Positions 1-9,847 of a stretch of 64,000 nucleotides of DNA are shown here, piece by piece. The DNA lies in the NCBI GenBank assembly GCA_035041965.1, contig JAPYMA010001481.1, positions 124,001-188,000 on the forward strand, read 5' to 3'. The notes beneath the pieces were generated by a model. The model was not told the DNA's origin. It made no database searches and worked only from the letters and a program-made list of their open reading frames with translations. Within the stretch, counting starts at the first letter, position 1, and each line of letters begins with the position of its first letter. Both the position numbers and the translations under genes were made by a program. Origin of the DNA: Anisakis pegreffii. Lineage: Eukaryota > Nematoda > Chromadorea > Rhabditida > Anisakidae.

Positions 1-1
1 A

Positions 2-2858
2 CAGGAAAAAGACGAGATGGATTTGGATTTCGCATATGATGGAGAGTTTTGGTTCGTTTCTACGGTTTAATCACTCCATTTAATCATGAAACTTGAATTT
101 TTTGTGATGAAACTTGTTCAGTGAAAAAAATGATTTGCTGTAAGCAAGTGCTTCGCAATCTGAATGCCATCTTCATAAGCGTTATATGACGCATTTAATC
201 GTTTGAAGATCAATTTTGAAATCCTTTAAAAGATGAGATGGGTTTGAAATTCGCATATGATGGAGAATAGGTCTCTTTTGTACCTTTGATTTGATACTTA
301 TGTAGTATTCGGTCGGATTTGTTTTTTTTTTCATTTCAGGATGTCATTCGATGATTTTATGTGTAATTTCGAGAAAATTGATATTTGCAACTTAGGACCT
401 GATGTTATGGATGAAGTGAGTTGGATTAATTCTTATGCGTTCATTGAAATCGCTTCGTTAGTAACCCAAAAAACTGTGGTCGCTACTGACTCACGCATAT
501 CCCACAAGATGAAAGTTGGTTCTCCCATGCAAACACTCGTTCAAAACATTGGATCATGCTTCCGAAACACCGATGTTCAGTGATCCCAAATGGGCGATTA
601 TGAACTGAGCAGTAGTCATGGCCCTGAACGGCAGCTTTCACACTTCATTGCACATTGAAAGTTTTTGAGAAGTTCAATGGTATTGTATATTCTAGATCGC
701 TCGAATGACCGGCGTTCGAATAGATCAGCAAACATGGGCTACTGTTATATACGATGATGCGTGGATAAAAAATGAGACAGCTGGTGGATGCCGTAATTAT
801 ATCGGTTGGTTTCGAAATGTTTCGTGAATTCACTCCGTTGCGAACTTCATTCGGTTTACTTCTTCAGATACTTTCGTGAATAATCCACAGTTTCGAATCC
901 ATCTGACTGACTCGGATCCGGATAAGGATGACGACCTGTGTACGGTGATAATAGCAGTGATGCAGAAGTATCGTCGTGAGTTGAAATATGCCGGAATTGG
1001 GAATGTTGGCATTGGATTCGAAGTTTATGATGTTGGTTTTAGTTGAATTCGTTTCGAATTTTGTTCCTCGGCAAGTTTTATCAGTATACAGAACATTGTT
1101 ATTACAGTCGAACGATGTTGGACTCATAAGAGTTTATCAACCAAAGATGTTACATTGGGGAATCTATTTTTCCAATAACATTGCCTTATTTCTCAGTTTT
1201 TTCTTTTCAAGATATTTTCATTGAGAAATAAGCAAATGAAATAATTATGTCACGTATTTGTATTCTTTCAGATTGGAAGGTAAGGAAAATCAGTTTTGTA
1301 TGAGTATCCTTATGTTCTTTGTTGTGTTGACTCAATTTGATTTATTTATTTGTAATGTTGCGCTTAGTTGAATATCTTCTTGTACACTTTCTTTGCTTTT
1401 CCATATCTTGTGAGTATTTCTAACCACTTTTGATTTCGCTTGCCAAGACGCATTCTTTAACTGTGATAGTCGTGTTAATATGTATATTAAGAGTAGTATT
1501 TTGCTATTTTTATTATTATTTTCACATTACTTGTGTTTGCATGATTATTATTAAAATATCGTGAGCATATGATAATTATTTGCACGCTCTGATGGTAAGG
1601 CATCGGGCCTCGATATGAATCTCTCTCATGCAAGATGAGAATGACTCTCAGAAATGCCTCGTTCAGTTAAGATGCACAGTTATTTCATGTCGGTATCTCG
1701 TATCGATTATTTTGAGAAATTTCTCATTTCGCATCAGTATTCGAGATATCAGCCATCTTCTACCATCTCGTCTCGTCTCGTTTCGAAATTATTTCGTGAT
1801 GCAGATCCTAATTTGAGAACTTCATTTTCATTTCATCGCTAATGTTTCATTTCATGATCTCACACATTTCTTCATCCGGTCATCTATTGCACTCTCTTCC
1901 TATCCCAGTTCTAATCCCGATATCCGGATGCTTCGGTAATCGCAGGGTTTACAGCTGCTTGCAGAATGGTCGTAGAAAATCATTTTTCAAATTTATGCTC
2001 GACCTGGTGAGCATCGTATGAATCTCATGCAATTTCAGGCCAACGGAATCAGTGGACGTCTCGATGAACACTACTTCAGATCGCACAAACCGTGTGCTAG
2101 AGGTCCTGCCTTTTTCAACATAAGAGAGGTCATCGAAGCGTTAATTTAATACGTTCATTGCGCTTACTTCACTCATTCAAATTTACGTTGACTTACCTCT
2201 AATCTCACCTTTTCTTTTATTGCTTATCGATGCATTACATTTGTGATATTTCATTTGAATTTCTATCTATTGGAGAAGATTCCATCGATTTATCGCTCAC
2301 TTTTCCATGCTTTCCTTAAGTTCTCACTTCCACGTCAGCCATATTTTACTCAACTGAGGGGTTCAACTGAAGTAAACTGGTCAGAATTTCAGGTGACAGC
2401 TCGAATCCGTGTTCCGCCGGGCGATTATGTGATTATTCCGTCAACGTTTGAACCAAATCAAGAGGCTCAATTCTTGCTTAGAATATATACGAATGGCTTC
2501 ATAGAATCAGAGTCAGTTCTCAGTTGTTTTCAAAAAAAATTTCTGTATTCGTAAATATTTTTTGAAGGGCATGATGCAGAGCGATCTTATGGATAATACC
2601 TCATGAATTGATTTGATTTTATGTATAATTATTTCATGTCTTTTATGTAATCATGAATTGAAATTTCATTTAGTTCAGTCGTTCATTTTCAAAGTTTTCA
2701 TCCTTTCATTTATAACTGTCGAAAACATTTGATTTCCCAATTTCATTCAATACGATTTCATTTCTTATACTTCTTAATTACTGATGAATCGTTCGACAAT
2801 CGATCACTTTTTTAAATGGAATGCTCAATGTGAAATTCTCATTTTCAGGGAACTTTAA
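2..2858 (+). CDS. Calpain (cysteine protease), 3' part: end of protease core plus C2-like domain III; partial at left edge
   Basis: Seven exons join in phase: 2(or 5)-51, 340-415, 696-804, 868-1031, 2039-2128, 2393-2511, 2849-2858. The first visible exon reads to DGEFW and joins MSFDDF, the calpain DGEFWM-FxDF motif; the following CNFEKIDICNLGPD is the usual end of the protease core. AGGCRNYI, NPQFRIHLTDSD, QKYRRELK, ARGPAFFNIREV and PPGDYVIIPSTFEPNQE are hallmark domain III (calpain beta-sandwich) motifs. The protein stops right after FLLRIYTNGFIESEEL, so there is no C-terminal EF-hand domain, as in nematode CLP-1-type calpains. The catalytic Cys/His region lies off the left edge. Position 5 follows an AG, so the first exon may start there. 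Product: Ca2+-dependent cytosolic cysteine protease. Introns 3 and 4 start with GTTGGT. The family is certain; the exact paralogue is not. Confidence 0.9.
226..289 (+). pseudogene. Degenerate duplicate of the preceding calpain exon inside intron 1, with in-frame stop
   Basis: This stretch repeats bases 5-68 at an offset of about 221 bp, with only a few substitutions over the coding part. It would read KDEMGLKFAYDGE, then TAG where the real exon reads GEFW. A GT (gtctct) follows the TAG, so the duplicated block includes the donor region. Either it is a dead exon copy, or it is a conditionally included stop-carrying exon. The upstream aaaag is a weak acceptor, so a dead copy is the simpler reading. 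Confidence 0.75.
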
Positions 2859-5800
2859 TCAAAATTTACTCGTTCGACGATCGATGCGTCATGCTTCCTT
2901 AGCCATTGCTCGGTGAACGGTTTTCGTTTATACCACCTTCAATATACCAAACTTTTTAAATCGTTGACGAGACTGATGCGTTTCGTTGGTGATCTTCTAT
3001 TAGCAAACATAATTATTTCTTCATTGAATGTTTGATTATTTCACGAGAGATCATTACTGCATCCAATTTTAACTGATTGATCGTTGGTATTATCTGTTGT
3101 CGCATTATTCACATTGTTGTTTGTAATAAATCCAGAATAATCCAATTTTCATAACATTGTGCAATGCTCCTTTTTCCGTCCAATTGAGTATTTTATTTCC
3201 TTTCTATCTATTTTTCATGAATTTTTCTGACTGATATAGCTTATTTTTCAAAATGCATTTGTTTTGTTTTATATTTTACAATATTTTACATTTCTGTGGC
3301 TTTTTCGCAGCTCAATTTTTGAATTATTATATCAAGAGTTTACATTAACAGAATTAAAGTTTCTTGAGAAAAGTGATGCTTCACAAACATTTGGATGACT
3401 GGATGAAGTGTGCTTCCCGTAGTTGTTTCCTTTAAAATTGCAAAAAATTGAGAAGTTTTTTTGGGGTTGTATGGACTAACGTGTAAAATCCACAGAAGTT
3501 ATTTCTCACTGATAAATATCTGGGACTATGTTATTCAGATTTTCCGTATGTTTCATGAATATGAGTGGAAGATTGTTCATATCGTACAGTTCAGCGTTCA
3601 AGAAGAACAGTTGAAGTGTTGACTATATTTCATTGTTTTTTTTTCAGCGTTCCATGAGCTTAAAAAAATTGTAATTATATTAATGCTATCACCATAAGTA
3701 TTTATTCGTTGGTGCAATCACTTGATCAAATTTGATTTTTTCATTATGTCTTAATTTTTAAACGTTCCAATACGCTTCTACTTTGCTCTCTACCGAAGTG
3801 CTCATTTGTCGTTTTGTTATATTCGGTGAACCTCGTAATGTTTTGCATTTTTCGACGCTGTTCCGCAAAAAATTCCTCTGAAATGACACACGAGTTTTGT
3901 TGTTATTCGTTGATTTGTGTTAATCGTTAATAACTTGATCTAATCAAAATAAATCATTTCTTTAAATAAGATGACGATTACAACGACAAATGCAACTGAC
4001 TACTATTATACATTTGCTTTGATTTCATTCAAAAGATTATCGTTGTTGATTTCTCAAAGTTGCATTACAAATTTTCAATATCACTTTTATCTTCTTTGAT
4101 TATTATTCCTTATGTTATTTTCAGTTCGTTTTCGTATCAAAACATCGCAGATTGGTCAAATTTTCACTTTTATGTTCATTTTAGAAATATTCCTCATTGT
4201 CAGATTGATTCATAAGATGTAGGAATAGAACAATATCGTTCAGGTTCCATTTTCAGTTCCCAAATGGATTTGTGCACTCATTTATCGCTTTATTGAGATT
4301 GAAGGGTTTTTCTTTTTGAATCATCCAATTCATCTGCATTGCATATTCCGCCTTCATTTCATAGGAAGTATTCGAAAGTATCTCAGAAAAAAATCCTTGA
4401 AATTCTGCGAGTAATGTGCGTTATATGAACAAATAATTTGGATGTTTCATAGAACATGTACAATGAAAGACAATAGTTTCGGAATGAAAAAGGAACATTT
4501 CAACCCAAAATACGAAATTGCTTCTAACGAAAACGTTGAAATTGTCTTAGATTCCGCGTGGTCGTCATGCACTTCCACGACGATCATAAGTTGGTAAACG
4601 CAAGCATGCGAACCCTCAACTGCTGTGCACCTGCGGCAATCTGATAAACCTGAAACTGCGTTATGATGAAACTATGCATATTGCAATAGGTAATCCGGCA
4701 AAGTATTCATTTGTTTGATTGAATATGGTGATACTGAAATTGCTAATTCATCGCATACATTGATCAATGCAGATATAGCGTACAGCAACGAGAGGCTCAG
4801 CTACGTGACATGATGAGAGGCTTCTGAAAATGTTCAACACTACCTGAACTACATAGAATCGCCAACAACATAAGTACTTTTCTGAAACCAGAGAATCTGG
4901 AGATTCCGATGGTGGAAAGAAAAAGACATATTTCCGTGCTACCTGAGAGTACCGTCAGATTGAAAATTGTGATCCTGACATTACTTTTTACTTTTATAAA
5001 TTGCTTTTTGCTTTTTACTTTTATACTTTGATTTTAGAAGTCATCTGTGTAGCTGAGCCACTCGTTCCTACACGTTGAATTTCCCCTATTGGGTGAGTAA
5101 GTTTCAATTGTTTTTTGTATTGTTGTATTTGAAGCCAAATGGAAATCCCGAGTATATCTTCATTGCTGTTCACTCCATATATCATGCTTTATCCTCCTGG
5201 ATCTGCGCTATAAAGTGATATACAAAATGCACGGATTTATTCCAGTCAAATGGGTAAGAAATCCTCCTCTCTAGATATCCATCATATTGAAAGGCGAGCT
5301 CCATCACTTGGCGAACTGTCACTCCGTTCGTACTTGGCGAACTATCGGCTCAGCATCGATACATCGTTTCCCATTGTTCGTTTCAAAATGAAAATTCATC
5401 TGAATAAATTGTGTATTCTGCACGAAGTTATTGATCGCCGCGTGATATTATACAAATACTGGTGCGTGCTTTATCTGAGCGCTATTGCACTCAACTAGCA
5501 TTGCTCTTACACGAAGTTGATTCGACGGTTGTGTTGAACCGTTGTTTCGAGTCTGTGTTTTAGTCGAATCTTGAGCCGTTTTGTGTTTCACTCTAGTTTC
5601 GTGTAATTTCTGAAGTCCTCGTAAATTTCATCACAACAAGTTCCATAACTTCAAATACATTGCAGTATTTGTCTGCGGCATTTACCTTGCTAGTTTATGT
5701 GGGCTCATTTTTTGAGAATGTAGTCCCGTCGAAATGATTGGTTCTGTTAAAATTGGTTTTTAAAGTTTTAATGTTCACTAGCTTATGAGTTCATACAACC

Positions 5801-5921
5801 GGTCACTGTCATTATGTACACGTAGATTCATATCGATCAAGTTAAATGTAATTTTACAGGGTAACATCGTATAAAATCTTATAAAATTGTTCAATCATTC
5901 ATTGAAAATCATTGTAGAAAG
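2859..5921. other. Intergenic region between calpain and SDHC
   Basis: About 3 kb with no convincing gene. It starts with the calpain 3' UTR. A 45-codon ORF at 4463-4597 has no recognisable homology. Around 4980-5035 there are imperfect repeats of a tttttactttta-type word. An 82-codon ORF at 5250-5498 shows no domain. The stretch just before 5922 should contain the SDHC promoter and trans-splice site. Confidence 0.5.
3125..3130 (+). terminator. AATAAA poly(A) signal candidate for the calpain gene
   Basis: Canonical hexamer 267 bp after the calpain stop codon, in otherwise non-coding AT-rich DNA. It is the first clear hexamer downstream. No transcript end is known. Confidence 0.45.
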
Positions 5922-5922
5922 A
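5917..5922 (+). promoter_or_regulatory. Possible spliced-leader acceptor directly before the SDHC start codon
   Basis: The sequence reads attgtag, then 4 bases, then ATG at 5922. An AG acceptor a few bases ahead of the start is typical of nematode genes trimmed by spliced-leader trans-splicing. Inference only, since no leader-containing transcript was available. Confidence 0.4.
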
Positions 5923-6951
5923 TGTCGCTTCTCCCCTACAACGCAACTGCAACTCTGTGCCGAGCACTGAGACAAAATGTTAAGGTAATTAAAATCTTAA
6001 AAACTTTGAATATTCTTCTGTAATATCAACCCTGAATCATGAGATTATAAGGCAGCAGTTTTGTGGAACCTGATAACGCAGTATTTTTTGGCCTGCTCGC
6101 CTAGCCAGCGGGGTGGCTTCAATGAAGGCTAAAACAATGCGAACGGAAACGCGAGCATTGTGGCCAGCAACGTTACAAATGTTTGATAGCCTGGCCAATC
6201 TAGGTTATAACTTAGTGTTCATTGTACATTTTCAAATTACTTCGAGCACAGTTCCGTTGATTGCTATGATAATTCAGGTAGTAAGATCGTTACAAACGAC
6301 TGCAGCACGTGTATCGGCTGAGAAGACGCCAATCCAGAAATGGGGCTGGGACTATCTGATGAGACAACGTGCCCTGAAAAGACCGATCAGCCCACATCTT
6401 ACCGTTTACAAGCCACAGATGACCTGGATGGTCTCTGGTCTTCATCGAGTCACCGGCGTTGCTATGGGCGGTAAGCGTTCCGATTTTGTAGTGAATTAAA
6501 GTTGATTCTGATGATCGTTCAGAGCTGAAACATAATGAAGCATTTTTTGAGAAAAATGTGCTTCCATTATTCAGATTGAGATTGATCCGTTCCACGTCTG
6601 GCGAATACCTTTGATTTGAAGTCTATATGATTTGATCTAATTTCAGTAACTCTGTTCTTGGGTGGAGTTGGCTTTTCTGTACTTCCATTGGATTTCACGA
6701 CCTTCATTGACTTCATTCGTGGATTGCACATCCCAACAGTGATTCTGGATGCGTTCAGATTCGTGATCGCATTCCCGATTGCCTTTCACACATTGAACGG
6801 AATCCGTTTCATTGGATTCGACATGGCGAAAGGAACAGATATTGTATCGGTCTATAAGGGCGCTTATCTTGTACTTGGACTGGCTGCACTTATAGCACTC
6901 ACAGTTGTAATTTACCCGCATTTGCAGCACCATGAGGAGGCCAAACAGTAA
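5922..6951 (+). CDS. mev-1: Succinate dehydrogenase cytochrome b560 subunit (complex II, SDHC; mev-1/cyt-1 type)
   Basis: Exons 5922-5984, 6278-6470 and 6647-6951 join in phase into 186 residues. A basic, hydroxylated N-terminus fits a mitochondrial targeting peptide. [13 protein letters not shown] is the family signature, followed by the SGLHRVTG quinone-site motif and three hydrophobic segments (about residues 84-105, 118-140, 155-178). FHTLNGIRF carries the conserved heme-region His. The product anchors complex II in the inner mitochondrial membrane and helps pass electrons from succinate to quinone. Intron 1 contains a 110-bp dispersed repeat. The next gene downstream on the same strand is ced-9, as in the C. 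elegans operon. Start choice: the first ATG, 4 bases after a possible trans-splice acceptor. Confidence 0.96.
6091..6200 (+). repeat. Dispersed 110-bp repeat, copy 1 (in SDHC intron 1)
   Basis: The reverse complement recurs at 9156-9265 and 31563-31671 with high identity. Shared core words include gctcgcctagccagc, cattgtggccagcaacgtta and tttgatagcctggcca. GC content is clearly higher than the surroundings. No long ORF, poly(A) tail or clear terminal inverted repeat is visible, so it fits a short non-autonomous element of unknown class. Confidence 0.85.
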
Positions 6952-7349
6952 TTATTTTAGTCGTAGTCTGTTGTTGTATCCAATTTATGTTAACATTTCC
7001 AGTAGATTTTGTTGTATTGTCCGTCTATATTCTCTCAGTCTTTTTTTAATATCCAACCTCATCTTCAATAACTCCTTCATTTGTGGTCAAATTCTGGTGA
7101 TTTACTTTATTCCTAATTAATTGCGACACAAATTCGTTGTTTGCGACACTGTACTATCTGTCCATTTATTCAGTTTTGATGCCGGTCGAATAATTTACGT
7201 GTTCTTTCCTTTTATCAATATTAATAGTGTTCGAAATTGGTTGGTTTTATCGAATAAGATAAATTTTGTTGTATACGCCAAAATTCTGTTTCAACAACAG
7301 CCAAAAATACGATAACAGTGTAAATGTGATGCAGTATAATAGTTGATTG

Positions 7350-7355
7350 AATAAA
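7350..7355 (+). terminator. AATAAA poly(A) signal candidate between SDHC and ced-9
   Basis: Hexamer 399 bp after the SDHC stop and 530 bp before the ced-9 start. If used, it would end the upstream message inside the intercistronic region, as in nematode operons. Confidence 0.5.
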
Positions 7356-7841
7356 ATATTATTAATAATACTTCACTTTCTTTCATTTGATAAACTCCCA
7401 AAATGCGTTGACTTTTTTTGCACTCAAAAAGTTTCGCTCTCATATCAACCTCATCGCTAACTTGAATTTCAGTGATTTTGTTGGGATGAAGCGAAGACCT
7501 CATAAACTGTTTGTTGAATTCTTGTAGTGCTGTCAAGTTTCTTACCGAGTAATTGTGGTGATTAGACAGTCCATATCAAGGCGACTTTGTTGTTCCCTGA
7601 TAGAATGTGCAAAATATTCACTGGACAGAGGTTCATTTACGGATGCATTCTTGAAGTAAGAAGTGGATATGGCTTTAAAGACTGTATGAAGAGTGGTGAA
7701 AACTACGAGGAGCAAGAGTTGTTGTGTCATCCGTGATTTATTGGTTAATTTGCTTGTGACGTTTCAACTATCAGGCGCTTCGAATAAATCGTTTCAAGAT
7801 AATTTGTTAACAATAAGAGCGTTTGATTGAAGAAGGTGGAA

Positions 7842-7847
7842 ATTTAG
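7842..7847 (+). promoter_or_regulatory. Possible trans-splice acceptor upstream of ced-9
   Basis: atttag ends at 7847, 37 bases before the ced-9 ATG at 7885. It is the best acceptor-like site near the start and would suit SL2-type trans-splicing if SDHC and ced-9 are co-transcribed. Inference. Confidence 0.35.
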
Positions 7848-7884
7848 ATTCAAGCGATCAGTTGACGTATTAAACGTTGTTTTA

Positions 7885-9847
7885 ATGGTAATGACACAAT
7901 CAACATCAGATGTTTCAAGTACGGCAGTATCTGAATCAAATGGTGAACTAGTTGATGTGGAGCCCACTTATGATTTTGAACGGGACGAATACGCAATACA
8001 GGTGAGTATGTAGAGAGTAAACGACAGAATTGTGTTTGACTTAGAGTCAACATTTGTCTCAATAATTTCATGGTAAATTAGCGTATGTCTCCGTCCAAAT
8101 TCTGTCATCTCTACAGGGCTCCAGTATGCCTTTGTTATACTTGCTGGATTTCTTACGATGAGACAGAATATTCGATTGGTCTGTTTTTGGAAGCGGCCAT
8201 GGTGGATATCACTCAGAAACATTATCGGTCAGAAACAAGTTCAGAACGTACCCTACCTGTCTATAATGTGACGGAAAGCCATATCTATCTGAAAAATGGG
8301 AGTTGCAAAGACTTGCATGTAACAATGGTATTGAATGCAGGGTTTTGTTGTGGATTATTTCACGAATCGTATGCATTTGAATGGGTTGGAGTGGCACGAA
8401 CGACCAGCATTACCGTACGAGGATCTGCCTGAATACGAATCGATGCGTGATATGGGAATGAGATTCGAGAGGCGGAATAAAGAGGAACTGATGAAGATGA
8501 TTGATCAATTACTCGTTGATAAATATCTAACTTTCAATCGATATGTTAAGGTCTCCGATTATACTCATTCAAATCAAGTGCAAACATTGTTTATAAGTTG
8601 TATAAGTATGAGCTGTAACTTTTTTAAACTCATCTGCCGCTTAAAAAAATTGTCTGTAGAGCACAGTTCATTCTATTTGAATGACCATTGAATGAAATTG
8701 CTGCATTGTTTTTGTGTTGATTGCCGTGAGCCGTTGTTTGATGAATTTGAGAACTCTTCAATGCATTAATAGTTTGTTTGAAGGTTGTGGAAAATTTCGG
8801 CCGGAATGCCGACGAATCTCCGGCGCACATGTCGTACGGTCGTATGGTGGCGTTGATAGCATTCGGTGGGTTGATGGCGTGTTGTTTGGCTGAAAAGGAA
8901 TTACGCTCTGAAATCAGCGCAATTGCCATTTACACATCGAAATTCTTGGAAAAACGCATCAAGATGAGTTGGGCAGAGGACAATCGTTCGTGGGTAAGTG
9001 ATCACCGTTGCTCATTTCTAGCATTCGAGTGCGAACGACGAAATCGTCGTAATCAGTGTTGTTTCGTTTCACAGTAATAAACTTGCACGAACATGATTTG
9101 CATACTCCGAGCAGATTTTTGCAAGCATATTCTTTGTGTTTTTGTGTATTACCTGGATTGGTCAGGCTATCAAACATTTGTAACATTGCTGGCCACAATG
9201 CTCGCGTTTCCGTTCGCACCGTTTCAGCCTTGATTTACGCCACCCCGTTGACTAGGCGAGCAGACCAACCGAACGCAACTAAGTAATCAATCAGTTGACG
9301 TGAATACTTTGCACAATTAAACATAGCTCAATATCAGTTCAATAAGTAATCATAACTCTAATAAAATGAATATTCCGCCGATCGCTCACGGCGATCAACA
9401 AAACAACCACTCGATGTCCAAGTGATAGGTGCTTTTGTACATGTGCTATGTATATTCATTTCAAGTTGTTTACAAGCTTACAAGCTTATTGTTAGTAACT
9501 GGATCGATCAGCTGGCACATTAGACTGAAACGAAAGAAAAAGCATTTAGTTTGAGAAAATTTTAATGATAGTAACAATGATCAGAGAAAGAATTACATTA
9601 CGGACAGGAATGGTTATAAAAAGGATAAAAATAACAGTACTAATAATTAAAATAGTAATGATAACGACGATTTCAGTCAGACTTTATGGAACGTGCTGAG
9701 AAGTGGAAATTGAACGACTTATTGAGGCAGCAAGAAGTAAGTGAAGGACGATCTCGATTATATAGGTGGTCGTTGATCGGATTGGCGACCGCTGGCGTGG
9801 TGGGAATCGGTGCATTCGCAATAACTCGTGCTGTTTTGTCGAGATAG
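7885..9847 (+). CDS. ced-9: CED-9, Bcl-2 family cell-death regulator
   Basis: Exons 7885-8001, 8341-8550, 8784-8993 and 9677-9847 are all phase 0 and give 235 residues. BH4 is at about residues 40-57, reading GFVVDYFTNRMHLNGLEW, very close to C. elegans CED-9. A BH3-like helix follows (MRDMGMRFERRNKEEL), then BH1 (MSYGRMVALIAFGG) and BH2 (WAEDNRSWSDFMERAEKW). A C-terminal hydrophobic tail (about 208-230) ends in Arg, fitting a mitochondrial outer-membrane anchor. The known role is restraint of CED-4 until EGL-1 binds. It is shorter than the 280-residue C. elegans protein, mostly at the N-terminus. It lies 934 bp downstream of SDHC. Intron 3 holds an inverted copy of the 110-bp repeat. A second in-frame ATG at 7891 is an alternative start. 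Confidence 0.96.
9156..9265 (-). repeat. Dispersed 110-bp repeat, copy 2 (in ced-9 intron 3)
   Basis: Reverse-complement match to 6091-6200 across the whole length, with a handful of substitutions. It sits within intron 8994-9676, so it is inverted relative to the copy in the neighbouring SDHC gene. Confidence 0.85.

Noticed and set aside
5250..5498. 82-codon ORF before SDHC
   Set aside because: No domain, no splice-supported continuation, ordinary length for chance.
8085..8432. 115-codon plus-strand ORF in the ced-9 locus
   Set aside because: It overlaps ced-9 exon 2 in another frame; the Bcl-2 motifs fix the true frame.
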